Origin: an uncultured Rhizobiaceae group bacterium
Lineage (GTDB): Bacteria; Pseudomonadota; Alphaproteobacteria; Rhizobiales; Rhizobiaceae
Direction: 5' to 3'
DNA length: 63,239 nucleotides
Assembly (NCBI GenBank): GCA_938010435.1
Contig: CALLUS010000011.1
Coordinates: 1-63,239 of the forward strand
The position numbers and the translations under genes are program-made. The notes below the pieces were generated by a model. The model worked only from the letters and a program-made list of their open reading frames with translations, was not told where the DNA came from and searched no databases. Below are positions 25,559-34,189 of this stretch, piece after piece; the stretch's first letter is position 1; each line of letters opens with the position of its first letter.

Positions 25559-26774
25559 AATGTTTGATCCGCTGTCAGCTGCTTTCAGCGATAATCCATA
25601 CGCGTTTTATAGCGAGTTACGGGCTGCCGATTTTCCCATTTTTTTCGAAGCTCAAAACATGTGGATGTTGTCTCGTTATGAAGACGTGAGTAAAGTCGCA
25701 ACCAACACCAATATGGTGCGGTCGCTACAGGGTATTAGCAGTGATGTTGATTTGAAACAGGACCAAGTCGCCGCTAATTGGCATGATATGCCCTATCACG
25801 AACGGGTGGTGCAATTTAGTCTTTTGGACAGTGATGGCAACGTGCATCGCCGTTTGCGCAAACAAGTGTTCGGGTATTTCACAGGTCGTGCGGTTGCGAG
25901 TCTTGAGCCCATGGTACGTCAATATGTTGAGACATTGCTCGTTGATTTGAAGCAACGGGATAGTTTCGATTTTATTGCCGATTTTGCGGCGCATATCCCA
26001 GGTTATGTGATCGGCAACTTGTTGGGTGCGCCGGTTGAAGATTGTCCGCAATTGCGTCTTTGGTCAGAACAGGTGGTTCAGTTTTTTGATGTGGACCGAA
26101 GTGACGAAAAGAAAGCGGTTGCCGAAACGGCGACGAGAGAATTCTATCATTATCTTGCAGATCTGAAACGCAAACGACAGGGAGCGCCCGCTGATGATTT
26201 GATTTCTCACATGATCATGGACGAAACTGAAGGGCGTTACTCTGAAGATGAATTTATCTCCACGTGTATGCTGATATTGATGGCGGGACATGGCTCAACT
26301 ATCGATGTATTGGGCAGTGGGATGCATACATTGATCTACGAACATGACGCACAATTTAAATTGCGGGAAGATCTGTCACTGCTTCCTGTGGCGATACAAG
26401 AAATGTTTAGGTTTGAACCACCACTGCCATTTTTCCATCGCCACGCGTTAGAAGATGTTCATGTTCACGGGCAAGACTTTCCTAAAGGCACAACATTCGG
26501 TCTGCTGTATGGTGCCGCCAATCGTGATCCACGCCAATTCTCTGATGCCGATATGTTTAAATTCGACCGCCATCCCAATCGCCATTTGGCATTCGGGCAG
26601 GGGGCGCATTTGTGCCTTGGCAACCATTTAGCACGGCTGAATATGAAGGTGATTTTTGAGATTTTGCTGACGCAGTTTTCAGACTTTGAATTGATTGATG
26701 ATCATGTGCCCTATAAACGCGGACTTTCCGTACGTGGCCCAAAAGTGCTGAGTATTCGCAGCGTACCAGTTTGA
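25551..26774 (+). CDS. Cytochrome P450
   Basis: A 407-residue soluble bacterial P450. The heme-binding loop FGQGAHLCLG places the thiolate at Cys355, and the ExxR motif is EMFR near residue 284. The I-helix reads MAGHGSTID near residues 244-252. The usual acid of the AGx(D/E)TT oxygen-activation motif is replaced by glycine and the following threonine by serine, while the next threonine remains. The ATG at 25551 overlaps the preceding stop by eight bases. An upstream TTG is unlikely. No ferredoxin or reductase gene is nearby, so electron donors must come from elsewhere or the enzyme may use peroxide. The substrate is unknown. Confidence 0.92.
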   Translation: MVEMFDPLSAAFSDNPYAFYSELRAADFPIFFEAQNMWMLSRYEDVSKVATNTNMVRSLQGISSDVDLKQDQVAANWHDMPYHERVVQFSLLDSDGNVHRRLRKQVFGYFTGRAVASLEPMVRQYVETLLVDLKQRDSFDFIADFAAHIPGYVIGNLLGAPVEDCPQLRLWSEQVVQFFDVDRSDEKKAVAETATREFYHYLADLKRKRQGAPADDLISHMIMDETEGRYSEDEFISTCMLILMAGHGSTIDVLGSGMHTLIYEHDAQFKLREDLSLLPVAIQEMFRFEPPLPFFHRHALEDVHVHGQDFPKGTTFGLLYGAANRDPRQFSDADMFKFDRHPNRHLAFGQGAHLCLGNHLARLNMKVIFEILLTQFSDFELIDDHVPYKRGLSVRGPKVLSIRSVPV

Positions 26775-26778
26775 CGGA

Positions 26779-27786
26779 TTAACCGCCAGTCATGCTCATG
26801 TGGCGACCAACAGCGGGGCCTTCGCCTTTGCGTTCAATTACAAAGTCATGTCCTTTTGGTTTGCGGGTAATGGCTTCATCAATCGCGGCATAAAGCAGGT
26901 CATTGGATTCTGAAGCACGCATTGGTTCACGTAAATCTGCAGCATCTTCTTGGCCGAGGCACATAAACAATGTGCCAGTGCACGTGATGCGGACACGGTT
27001 GCAGCTTTCGCAAAAGTTATGGGTCAAGGGTGTGATAAAGCCGAGTCGCCCGCCGGTCTCCGCGACTTCCACATAGCGGGCAGGGCCGCCCGTTTTATAG
27101 GTTAACTCATTCAGTGTGTATTTCTCTGCCAAGCGGCTGCGTACGAGACTGAGGGGCAAATATTGGTCTGTCCGATCTTCATCAATTTCACCCAGTGGCA
27201 TCGTTTCAATGAGAGTTAGATCAAAACCTTGGCCATGTGCCCAAGTCATCATGGATTCGATTTCGAACTCATTGACGCCTTTCAGTGCAACAGCGTTGAT
27301 TTTCACTTCTAGGCCAGCTTTACGCGCAGCTTCCAGACCTTCCATCACCTTGCCGAGGTTGCCCCAACGGGTGATCTTTTGAAATTTATCATGGTCAAGC
27401 GTATCAATTGAAACATTCACACGACGTACGCCACATTCAAAAAGCTCTTCAGCATATTTTGCCAATTGAGACCCATTTGTCGTGAGGGTTAGTTCTTCTA
27501 AGGCCCCTGATTCAAGGTGACGGGACAAAGAACGCACCAATTGCATAATGTTTTTGCGCACAAGAGGTTCCCCACCAGTCAGGCGCAGCTTTTTGACACC
27601 TTTTGCGATGAAGCCTGAACACATCCGGTCCAGTTCTTCCAGCGTGAGCAAATCACGTTTTGGCAGGAAGGTCATATCTTCTGCCATGCAATAAACACAA
27701 CGAAAGTCGCAACGGTCTGTCACCGAAACACGCAAATAGTCTACCGTGCGGCCAAAAGGATCGATCATGGGCGTGGCGGTTGTCAT
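26779..27786 (-). CDS. moaA: GTP 3',8-cyclase MoaA (molybdenum cofactor synthesis)
   Basis: A 335-residue radical-SAM enzyme starting at the ATG at 27786. The N-terminal cluster motif CDFRCVYC binds SAM, and the C-terminal cluster uses the cysteines in FCESCNRVR and, further on, FMCLG. The protein ends in the required Gly-Gly tail (MSMTGG). It converts GTP to 3',8-cyclo-GTP in the first step of molybdopterin synthesis. The frame opens further upstream to 27882, but those residues have no match to the family. It converges on the P450 gene with four bases between stops. Confidence 0.95.
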   Translation of the reverse strand: MTTATPMIDPFGRTVDYLRVSVTDRCDFRCVYCMAEDMTFLPKRDLLTLEELDRMCSGFIAKGVKKLRLTGGEPLVRKNIMQLVRSLSRHLESGALEELTLTTNGSQLAKYAEELFECGVRRVNVSIDTLDHDKFQKITRWGNLGKVMEGLEAARKAGLEVKINAVALKGVNEFEIESMMTWAHGQGFDLTLIETMPLGEIDEDRTDQYLPLSLVRSRLAEKYTLNELTYKTGGPARYVEVAETGGRLGFITPLTHNFCESCNRVRITCTGTLFMCLGQEDAADLREPMRASESNDLLYAAIDEAITRKPKGHDFVIERKGEGPAVGRHMSMTGG

Positions 27787-27959
27787 GTGCTTGTTCTTAC
27801 AGATTAGGTTTCCTACCTCAATGTAGTGCTGTTTTGTCAAAACGAAAGGGAAATATTCTGACAGCCCTAACAGGTCGATCAAACAAGGGTGATCGAGTGT
27901 TATTTGCGTTTTTCAGTTGATGTGGCATCTTGAGACCACATCTTATTGAGGGGAATCCC

Positions 27960-28316
27960 ATGAACCGCCGTAATTTTTCTTTAGCTTTGTTGGCTAGTGC
28001 TCTCGTTCTGCCCTTGGCTGCAACTCATTCTGAAGCTGCAAGCAAGAAAGGTAGTTTCTCATCTCATAAAAGTTATAAAGTGCGCGGGACAGCGACTGTG
28101 AGTGGTAACACTATTAAGCTCAGTGGTTTCAGCACTTCTTCAGGTCCAGACCTCTATGTTTATGTGGGCAATGGCAGGGCTTCAAAGCGTGTCGCGAAAT
28201 TGAAGCGCAACAGTGGTACACAAACCTACACTCTTTCAGGTGCTGAAAAATATTCCACCGTACACATTCATTGCAAGCGCTTCAGCAGCACTTTCGGCAC
28301 GGCCCGTCTGAAATAA
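27960..28316 (+). CDS. DM13 domain protein, exported
   Basis: A 118-residue protein with a twin-Arg-like signal region (MNRRNFSLALLASALVLPLA) and one DM13 domain. Typical features are the VRGTATVSGNTIKLSGFST strand pair, the SSGPDLYVYVG motif and a C-terminal Cys (IHCKRFSSTFGTA). DM13 domains are predicted redox or heme-linked electron-transfer modules. The ATG at 27960 follows a GAGGGG ribosome site. A strong terminator follows. Confidence 0.88.
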   Translation: MNRRNFSLALLASALVLPLAATHSEAASKKGSFSSHKSYKVRGTATVSGNTIKLSGFSTSSGPDLYVYVGNGRASKRVAKLKRNSGTQTYTLSGAEKYSTVHIHCKRFSSTFGTARLK

Positions 28317-28321
28317 ATCAG

Positions 28322-28402
28322 ATGACCAGGCTTCTATTGCAATCATTTGCACTTGCTGTTTTTGTGGGTGCGACTGGAGTTGCAATAGCACTTTTTGCAT
28401 AA
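28322..28402 (+). CDS. Possible 26-residue membrane microprotein
   Basis: An ATG five bases after the DM13 stop opens a 26-codon frame encoding MTRLLLQSFALAVFVGATGV and six further residues, a single hydrophobic helix. There is no clear Shine-Dalgarno site, so translation would depend on reinitiation after the DM13 gene. Its stop overlaps the start of the terminator hairpin. It may be chance. Confidence 0.3.
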   Translation: MTRLLLQSFALAVFVGATGVAIALFA

Positions 28403-28430
28403 ACGCCAAGGGATAACCCCCTTGGCGTTT
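28401..28430. terminator. Bidirectional terminator between the DM13 and amine oxidase genes
   Basis: A perfect 12-bp stem AAACGCCAAGGG / CCCTTGGCGTTT around a 6-nt loop, placed between convergent genes. T-runs are short on both sides but present. Confidence 0.75.
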
Positions 28431-28489
28431 ACAATTGTGGAAATCGTTAAATCCGGTTCAATGTAATGATGAATGACTGAGTTTTTTGA

Positions 28490-29602
28490 TCATGGCGCTT
28501 GGGTTTTTGTTTGCAGAATAGCTTGAGAAACCCGTTCTGCAGATTCAAGCGCTCCATCGATGAGTCCGGGAGACTCTTTAGCTGTTTCTGCAACAGCAAA
28601 ATGAAGTCTCTCGTTCCAAAATGGAGCTCTGATAAGTTCAGATAATTGCGATGGATGGGACCCTGGCCCATCTCGATCTGATTGCGCGCAGATCAGTGGA
28701 TTTTGCGCCCAATCTTCAATTTGTAATTCTTTGTAGTTATTTGCATTTGGTCCAAAGCAACGCACCAATTGATCTACCAATGCTGCTTTCAGTTTATCTT
28801 CGTTGCCGGCGCGAATGTGCGCAGGTAATCCTATAAAGCCAAACAAGGCGGCTGGACTTCCATCTTTGCCTGATAGGTCATGGGCTTCAACCATTGGACC
28901 AAGTTGACTGGCGATGCGTCCGGACAGTCCCAATTCGCGCCAAAATGGTTTATCGTAGAGTATCGTCGCTTTGGCTTGTGCAGCCATCCATGTGGGAGTG
29001 TTTTTCAATAGTGTTTTCAACTCGATTGGAAGATCGCTTTTAAACTCAATGTTGTGGAGCGCAATGCGTAATGGCGTTGCAATCATCACACGGTTTGCGT
29101 GAATTTTTAGTCGAGACTTGTTATTGGTTTCAATCAACACGCCGTCTTCAGACAGTTCAACGCTTACAGCAGCTGTGTTCAATTGAATGCACTCAGAGGG
29201 AATGTGGTTCTCAATTGCATCTATGATTGCGGATGGGCCGCCGGAGATTCGACTAATACCATGTTGTCCTGGCATGTGTTCTGTTCGCGGGGGCTGGTTT
29301 GGATCGAAATCCAAAAGTGCCATGCCCGTTTCGTATTGCGGATGCAATTTCAACTCCAGTTCGCGAACCCAGTTTGAAGCATGTTTCTGATAAGGTGGCC
29401 ATATCCAACTTGGGCCAAGGTCTGCCAGAGGCGCATTGGTTGCAGAATCCCGAATGGCATGGATGCGCCCACCAGTGCGTGAAGCTGCTTCGATGAGGAG
29501 AATCTTTTGACCCTCATTGTGCAATCGGTATGCTGCGGCGAGGCCGGTAAGACCTGCTCCAACAATGCAAACATCATATTTGAGGATGGTGTTATCGCTC
29601 AT
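28490..29602 (-). CDS. Flavin-containing amine oxidase
   Basis: A 370-residue FAD enzyme. The dinucleotide-binding fold VCIVGAGLTGLAAAYRL is followed by the adenine-ribose Glu in LLIEAASRTGGRIHAI and the second flavin contact LADLGPSWIWPP. The C-terminal flavin segment (LHFAVAETAKESPGLIDGAL) is present. Its start overlaps the tetR stop by four bases (ATGA), so both belong to one transcript. The substrate is unknown. Flavin amine oxidases next to ChrR-like cupins are known in alphaproteobacterial oxidative-stress loci, which fits the gene set here. Confidence 0.9.
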   Translation of the reverse strand: MSDNTILKYDVCIVGAGLTGLAAAYRLHNEGQKILLIEAASRTGGRIHAIRDSATNAPLADLGPSWIWPPYQKHASNWVRELELKLHPQYETGMALLDFDPNQPPRTEHMPGQHGISRISGGPSAIIDAIENHIPSECIQLNTAAVSVELSEDGVLIETNNKSRLKIHANRVMIATPLRIALHNIEFKSDLPIELKTLLKNTPTWMAAQAKATILYDKPFWRELGLSGRIASQLGPMVEAHDLSGKDGSPAALFGFIGLPAHIRAGNEDKLKAALVDQLVRCFGPNANNYKELQIEDWAQNPLICAQSDRDGPGSHPSQLSELIRAPFWNERLHFAVAETAKESPGLIDGALESAERVSQAILQTKTQAP

Positions 29603-30156
29603 TGGGCCGTGCCTTTCAGGTCGTCCATTATTGTATGGATTGAATGATCAAGAATTTTTAGCTTGTTCAAGCTAACTGATAAAATCATCGCACCCTGCAG
29701 TGTCGCAACGATTTGTTGTGCCTTCAACGTTGCTACCTTCTTCTGAAACTTGTCTGAAAGTGCATTTTCCAACCAATGGATATTGGCTTGAAAAAACGCG
29801 GAGACATGTTCGTTGAGTATGGATGGGAGACCGTTTTTTTCAGCACCTAAAACTCCACAAAGACAGATTTTGTTGTCATCGTTCAATGCTGACTTATAGG
29901 TTTTGCAGAAGGCTAGAACTTTGCTTGAAACGTCATCTGCATTGGTCGCATTCTTATTTAAGGATTTAAAAAATTGAGTCGTATACCGCTCGATCAAAGC
30001 TAGCCCCAGATCTTCTTTTTGTCGAAAGTAATAATGAACACTGGCGCTCTTTATGCCTAACTCATCTGCAAGCTCGCGAAAGCTAACCGCATGATATCCG
30101 CGTTGACGAATTTTACTTTCTGCCAAATCGAGTAAGTTGGTTTTTGTGTCTGTCAT
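29599..30156 (-). CDS. TetR/AcrR-family transcriptional regulator
   Basis: A 185-residue TetR-type repressor. The N-terminal helix-turn-helix reads KIRQRGYHAVSFRELADELG then IKSASVHYYFRQKEDL, the family standard. The ligand-binding C-terminus has cysteines in CLCGVLGAE that could sense thiol stress. It is divergent from the GST/cupin operon. Two near-identical operator sequences (30179-30196 and 30234-30251) flank the promoter between them, so this protein very probably regulates both directions. Confidence 0.93.
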   Translation of the reverse strand: MTDTKTNLLDLAESKIRQRGYHAVSFRELADELGIKSASVHYYFRQKEDLGLALIERYTTQFFKSLNKNATNADDVSSKVLAFCKTYKSALNDDNKICLCGVLGAEKNGLPSILNEHVSAFFQANIHWLENALSDKFQKKVATLKAQQIVATLQGAMILSVSLNKLKILDHSIHTIMDDLKGTAQ

Positions 30157-30178
30157 ATCAATTATCCGTGATTTTTAC

Positions 30179-30196
30179 CTATCTATCGATTGGTAG
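30179..30196. promoter_or_regulatory. TetR operator candidate 1
   Basis: The 18-mer CTATCTATCGATTGGTAG matches operator 2 at 30234 at most positions (shared pattern CTAYCTAYCGATWGGTAR). It ends three bases before the -35 box of the GST promoter and lies 22 bp from the tetR start. Confidence 0.65.
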
Positions 30197-30198
30197 TC

Positions 30199-30227
30199 TT
30201 GACTATTGGTTTTGTCAATGCTAAATA
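30199..30227 (+). promoter_or_regulatory. Promoter of the GST-cupin operon
   Basis: TTGACT at 30199-30204 and TAAATA at 30222-30227 with the ideal 17-bp spacing. It lies between the two TetR operator copies, so a bound repressor would block polymerase. Confidence 0.7.
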
Positions 30228-30233
30228 CTCAAT

Positions 30234-30251
30234 CTACCTACCGATAGGTAA
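30234..30251. promoter_or_regulatory. TetR operator candidate 2
   Basis: The 18-mer CTACCTACCGATAGGTAA contains the dyad TACCTA-CCGA-TAGGTA. It covers the expected transcription start of the GST operon, 55 bp from operator 1. Confidence 0.7.
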
Positions 30252-30265
30252 TTAAAGGAAATGTT

Positions 30266-30886
30266 ATGAAAGTCTATGAATTCGAAGGATTCCCAAATCC
30301 AGCCCGTGTCCGTATCGCTCTTAATGAGAAAGGCTTGACCGACCAAGTTGAGTTTGTAAGCGTTAATGTTCCTAATGGTGAACATAAGTCGCCGGAGTTT
30401 TTGGCAAAGAATCCGTCTGGTATGGTGCCAGCGTTGGAACTGGATGATGGTACTGTCATCTCAGAATGTACAGCCATTACAGAGTATCTCGACAATCTTG
30501 ATGGGGATACAAAACTTACTGGCAAGACACCAAAACAACGTGCGGTGACACACATGATGCAACGTAGGGCCGAGGCAGGTCTTATCGATGCGGTTGGCGG
30601 TTATTTTCACCATGCAACCGCTGGTCTAGGGCCGGATATTGAAGGAGAACAATGCGCGCAATGGGGTAAGATCCAAAAGCAACGTGCTGTTGAAGGAATG
30701 CATTATTTCGATTCTGTTTTAAAAGATCAGAAATATGTAGCTGGCGACGATTTCTCGATGGCAGATATTACTGTTTTCGCAGGGTTGGGGTTTGCAGATT
30801 TTGTGAATGTCGACATTCCCGATAACTTAAATAACTTGAAAGACTGGCGTGAGCGCGTTGCAAAACGCCCCAGTGTGTCTGGTTAA
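30266..30886 (+). CDS. Glutathione S-transferase
   Basis: A 206-residue GST. The thioredoxin-like N-terminal domain (residues 1-78) has GFPNPARVRIALNEKG, the cis-proline NPSGMVPALEL and the glutathione-binding ISECTAITEYLD. The all-helical C-terminal domain has the conserved SMADITVFAGL capping motif. It conjugates or transfers glutathione in the cytosol. First gene of the TetR-controlled pair, with an AAAGGAAA ribosome site, 14 bp before the cupin gene. Confidence 0.95.
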   Translation: MKVYEFEGFPNPARVRIALNEKGLTDQVEFVSVNVPNGEHKSPEFLAKNPSGMVPALELDDGTVISECTAITEYLDNLDGDTKLTGKTPKQRAVTHMMQRRAEAGLIDAVGGYFHHATAGLGPDIEGEQCAQWGKIQKQRAVEGMHYFDSVLKDQKYVAGDDFSMADITVFAGLGFADFVNVDIPDNLNNLKDWRERVAKRPSVSG

Positions 30887-30900
30887 ACAGGAGACTTGAA

Positions 30901-31581
30901 ATGGAACTTAACGCAAATTTCGAAGAACGAACGGTTGTTCATGCTGCGCAAATTCCGTGGAAAGCATCCCCAATGGCGGGTGTAGATCGCCGCATGTTAG
31001 ACCGAATTGGCGATGAGGTCGCTCGTGCGACCTCAATCGTGCGCTATGCGCCGGGCAGCCATTTCAGTTCACATGCGCATACGGGCGGTGAAGAGTTCCT
31101 TGTTTTGGAAGGTGTCTTCCAAGATGAACACGGTGATTTTCCAGTCGGCAGCTATATTCGAAACCCACCTACATCATCACACACTCCGGGCTCAGAAGCG
31201 GGGTGCGTGATTTTTGTGAAGCTGTGGCAATTCGATATGGAAGATCGCAACGGAGTTAAAATTAATACGAATACCGGGCAATATAGTGTTGATCCAAAAA
31301 ATGCGGATGTATCTTCCATAGTTTTGTTCGAAGATACACGTGAACACGTTTCTATGGAGAAATGGGCGCCGAATGCTGTGGTTGAAATTGATTCACCGCA
31401 TGGTTTCGAAGCGTTGGTCACAGAAGGAAGCTTTGAAGAGAGCAATGAAATGTTTGCAGTACAATCGTGGCTGCGCTTGCCAAAGGGGGCATCTTCAAAA
31501 GCTGTGGCTGGTCCAGAAGGTGCAACGGTTTGGATAAAGCGCAACCATTTGGCTGAAGCTCCAACTGCACCTAATGCATAG
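30901..31581 (+). CDS. ChrR-like cupin protein (two-cupin, no sigma-factor partner)
   Basis: A 226-residue protein with two cupin halves. The first has the metal-binding signature HFSSHAHTGGEEFLVLEGVF and the typical ChrR cupin continuation GDFPVGSYIRNPPTSSHTP. The second half, after residue 115, is a weaker repeat. ChrR is the anti-sigma factor for the singlet-oxygen sigma factor RpoE, but the zinc-binding N-terminal anti-sigma domain of ChrR is missing here and no ECF sigma gene is adjacent. This is therefore a stand-alone cupin, perhaps an enzyme or sensor of lipid or organic peroxides. It is co-transcribed with the GST under TetR control. Confidence 0.9.
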   Translation: MELNANFEERTVVHAAQIPWKASPMAGVDRRMLDRIGDEVARATSIVRYAPGSHFSSHAHTGGEEFLVLEGVFQDEHGDFPVGSYIRNPPTSSHTPGSEAGCVIFVKLWQFDMEDRNGVKINTNTGQYSVDPKNADVSSIVLFEDTREHVSMEKWAPNAVVEIDSPHGFEALVTEGSFEESNEMFAVQSWLRLPKGASSKAVAGPEGATVWIKRNHLAEAPTAPNA

Positions 31582-31587
31582 AAAACG

Positions 31588-31623
31588 GATCGCGGGCCTC
31601 TTTAATTATTAGAGCCCGCGATC
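31588..31623. terminator. Bidirectional terminator between the cupin and yghU genes
   Basis: A 13-bp stem (GATCGCGGG-C-CTCT with AGAG-CCCGCGATC, one bulge) with an AT-rich loop between convergent genes. No long T-run. Confidence 0.65.
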
Positions 31624-31631
31624 TGAATTGA

Positions 31632-32513
31632 TTATTTGGATACTTGTTCAAGTTTGTCTTGCGTTTTGGTCTCAAAATCACTTGCGTCATGACGCTCGTG
31701 CAATTGGTCTTCAGGCGGTCCGAACGGGCGGTTTACCTTACGGCCTCGAATGACTGCAGGGCGTGCTGCAATCTCATTCGTCCAACGCTGTAAGTTTTTA
31801 TAATCTTGAACCTGCAAGAAAGTGCCCGAGTCGTCATAAATATTGCCTTGGGCAAGAATGCCGTACCAAGGCCAAATCGCGATATCTGCAATTGAGTATT
31901 CATCACCTGCCATATATTTGTGATCGGCCAGATGTTTGTCTAAAACGTCCAATTGGCGTTTCACTTCCATAGCGAAACGGTCGATGCAGTATTGAATTTT
32001 AACAGGTGCATAAGCGTAGAAATGCCCGAACCCGCCACCGAGATATGGCGCACTTCCCATCTGCCAGAACAACCAGTTCATGCATTTTGTGCGTGCTACC
32101 GGATCGGTTGGTAATAGGGCACCAAATTTTTCAGCGAGATAAAGAAGGATTGATCCGGATTCAAACACGCGTGTCGGTGTTTCCGTACTGTGATCCATCA
32201 GCGCCGGAATTTTTGAATTCGGATTAATGTCTACGAAGTCACTGCCGAATTGATCACCTTCACCAATGTTAATAAGGTATGCGTCGTATTCTGCACCTTT
32301 GTGGCCAAGAGCAAGGAGCTCTTCCAACATAACAGTCACTTTTACGCCGTTAGGTGTTGCCAGTGAATAGAGTTGTAAGGGATGTTTACCAACCGGGAGT
32401 TCTTTGTCGTGTGTGGGGCCGGATATTGGGCGATTGATGTTGGCAAATTTACCGCCGTTTCCGGCTTCCCATTTCCAGATTTTCGGTGGTGTGTAGTCGG
32501 GCAATTCACTCAT
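31632..32513 (-). CDS. yghU: Glutathione-dependent disulfide-bond oxidoreductase, YghU-type
   Basis: A 293-residue Nu-class GST. It starts MSELPDYTPPKIWKWEAGNG, has the YghU opening FANINRPISGPTHDKELPVG and the thioredoxin-fold NPNSKIPALMD with ESGSILLYLAEKFG. The C-terminal domain contains the conserved GGGFGHFYAYAP. Members bind two glutathiones and reduce disulfides and organic hydroperoxides. The ATG at 32513 matches the family start. It neighbours the TetR/GST/cupin genes and shares the glutathione theme but has its own promoter. Confidence 0.94.
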   Translation of the reverse strand: MSELPDYTPPKIWKWEAGNGGKFANINRPISGPTHDKELPVGKHPLQLYSLATPNGVKVTVMLEELLALGHKGAEYDAYLINIGEGDQFGSDFVDINPNSKIPALMDHSTETPTRVFESGSILLYLAEKFGALLPTDPVARTKCMNWLFWQMGSAPYLGGGFGHFYAYAPVKIQYCIDRFAMEVKRQLDVLDKHLADHKYMAGDEYSIADIAIWPWYGILAQGNIYDDSGTFLQVQDYKNLQRWTNEIAARPAVIRGRKVNRPFGPPEDQLHERHDASDFETKTQDKLEQVSK

Positions 32514-32732
32514 GATATCAGTCCTGTTTGTATGAACGTTATTTATGGGAATTCGAAGTGCCGTGCGCAATGATTGTTCCTGATTTCTTTTTATTCTTTA
32601 TCAAGAAGCCAAGTCATGCCCTAACTAAATCTCTTTTCGATCACCAAATTTTGAGCTTATGTAATTTTCTTTTCTGATATATTTAATGCAAAAATTGTCC
32701 AGTGGAACGATGTAAGAAAGCTCATCTGATCA

Positions 32733-32930
32733 ATGTCAGAAATCCTCTTAGGTAAGCGACACATATATAAATCGACGGATGCGGATAGTTTATTTGACCG
32801 AGCAAAATTGCTCGGATTTTCCAGTGATGAAATTGGTGAATTGGGACGGCTTTACGGAAGCGAGGCTGACCAAGGGAAGAAATCGGAAATGTTAGTTGAT
32901 GCAGGCGCACAAACCAACACATTGTCCTAA
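32733..32930 (+). CDS. Small hypothetical protein
   Basis: A 65-residue protein, mildly acidic, no signal peptide or membrane segment. The centre (DSLFDRAKLLGFSSDEIGEL) looks like a short three-helix fold reminiscent of UBA-type bundles, but I do not recognise a family. It stands alone between divergent yghU and the TRAP operon. It is probably a real gene because of its clean start and helical composition, but it is not proven. Confidence 0.45.
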   Translation: MSEILLGKRHIYKSTDADSLFDRAKLLGFSSDEIGELGRLYGSEADQGKKSEMLVDAGAQTNTLS

Positions 32931-33071
32931 CCAAGCTTCGGTAGAAGTGCGTTTTACTTTTTGTATAATGACTTATTAATTTCGGTTCTTGCGAAAGCCC
33001 CGACGGTCTGACAACATCCTATTTAATTCAGGCTGATCCACTTTGGATCGGTTACTTCAGGAGGATTTAAT

Positions 33072-34085
33072 ATGGGTTTTTTCACAAAAACAGCTAAAGC
33101 AATCGCGCTTGGCGCAGTGCTCGTTGGCGGTTTGTCCGTTTCAGCTGTGGCTCAAGACATCAAGTTCTTTACCATCGGTACCGGTGGTACAGCTTACACG
33201 TATTTCCCGGTTGGTGGTGTTATTGCAAATGCAATTTCCAAACCGCCAGGATCACGTGAATGTGGTAAAGGTGGTAGTTGCGGTGTCGAAAACCTCATCG
33301 CCTCCGCCGTATCTTCACGCGGTTCGGTAGACAATGTGAATGCGATTGTTTCCGGTCTCCGTAATTCTGGTTTTGCCCAATCTGATGTGGCTTACTGGGC
33401 TTATACCGGCACAGGAACAATGGAAGGCAAAGAGCCAGCTAAAGACCTCCGTACGATTGCAGCCTTGTTTGAAGAGCATATTCACTTGGTTGCTTTGAAA
33501 GACAGCGGTATCAACTCTGTTGCTGACCTTAAAGGAAAACGCGTTTCCCTCGACGAGCCGGGATCTGGTACGTATGTTGATGCAAAACTCATCCTAGAAG
33601 CCAATGGCCTTGGCGTTGTAGATGTGACAGCTGAAGCTTTAAAAGGTGGTGCTGCTGCTGAAGCATTGCGCAATGGCAAGATCGATGCGTTCTTCGTGGT
33701 CGCTGGTTATCCAACCGGTGCACTTGTGGAATTGGCTTCTGCTGCTTCTATCAAATTGGTTCCAATTGCTGGTGAGGGTGCAAAAGCTTTGGCTGAGAAA
33801 TACGGCTTCTTCGCTTTGAGCGAAATTCCTGCAGGCACTTACCAAGGCGTGGACGCTGCAAACACAGTTGCTGTGGGTGCTCAATGGTTCACTTCTGCCA
33901 AAGAAGATGAAGAGCTTATCTACAACATTACCAAAGCTTTGTGGAATGAAGAAAGCCGCAAACTTCTCGATGTAGGGCATGCGAAGGGTAAGACAATTAC
34001 TCCAGCATCTGCATTGAATGGTGTTGGTGTTCCTCTTCATGCTGGCGCAGAACGCTTTTACAAAGAAGCCGGTTTGATCAAGTAA
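33072..34085 (+). CDS. TRAP transporter solute-binding protein, TAXI family
   Basis: A 337-residue periplasmic protein with signal peptide (cleavage near VAQ-DIK). The TAXI family opening FFTIGTGGTAYTYFPVGGVI is followed by the cysteine-bearing insertion ECGKGGSCGVENL typical of the family. The later GKRVSLDEPGSGTYVDAKLI and FFVVAGYPTGALVELA line the ligand pocket. TAXI proteins usually bind glutamate or other dicarboxylates. It pairs with the fused permease downstream, with a strong stem-loop between them. Confidence 0.94.
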   Translation: MGFFTKTAKAIALGAVLVGGLSVSAVAQDIKFFTIGTGGTAYTYFPVGGVIANAISKPPGSRECGKGGSCGVENLIASAVSSRGSVDNVNAIVSGLRNSGFAQSDVAYWAYTGTGTMEGKEPAKDLRTIAALFEEHIHLVALKDSGINSVADLKGKRVSLDEPGSGTYVDAKLILEANGLGVVDVTAEALKGGAAAEALRNGKIDAFFVVAGYPTGALVELASAASIKLVPIAGEGAKALAEKYGFFALSEIPAGTYQGVDAANTVAVGAQWFTSAKEDEELIYNITKALWNEESRKLLDVGHAKGKTITPASALNGVGVPLHAGAERFYKEAGLIK

Positions 34086-34107
34086 GTTCGCCGGCTTAAT
34101 GAACTTA

Positions 34108-34140
34108 AAGCCCGGATCATTTTGTCCGGGCTTTTTTATT
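34108..34140 (+). terminator. Stem-loop with T-run between TRAP binding protein and permease
   Basis: A 9-bp stem AAGCCCGGA/TCCGGGCTT followed by a T-run (TTTTATT). As in the tct operon, it lies between the binding protein and the membrane subunit and would lower permease expression relative to the binding protein. Confidence 0.8.
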
Positions 34141-34189
34141 TGTACATTTTGCGGCAACAATAAGCGGCTTCGTTTTCTAGGGGACGGCA

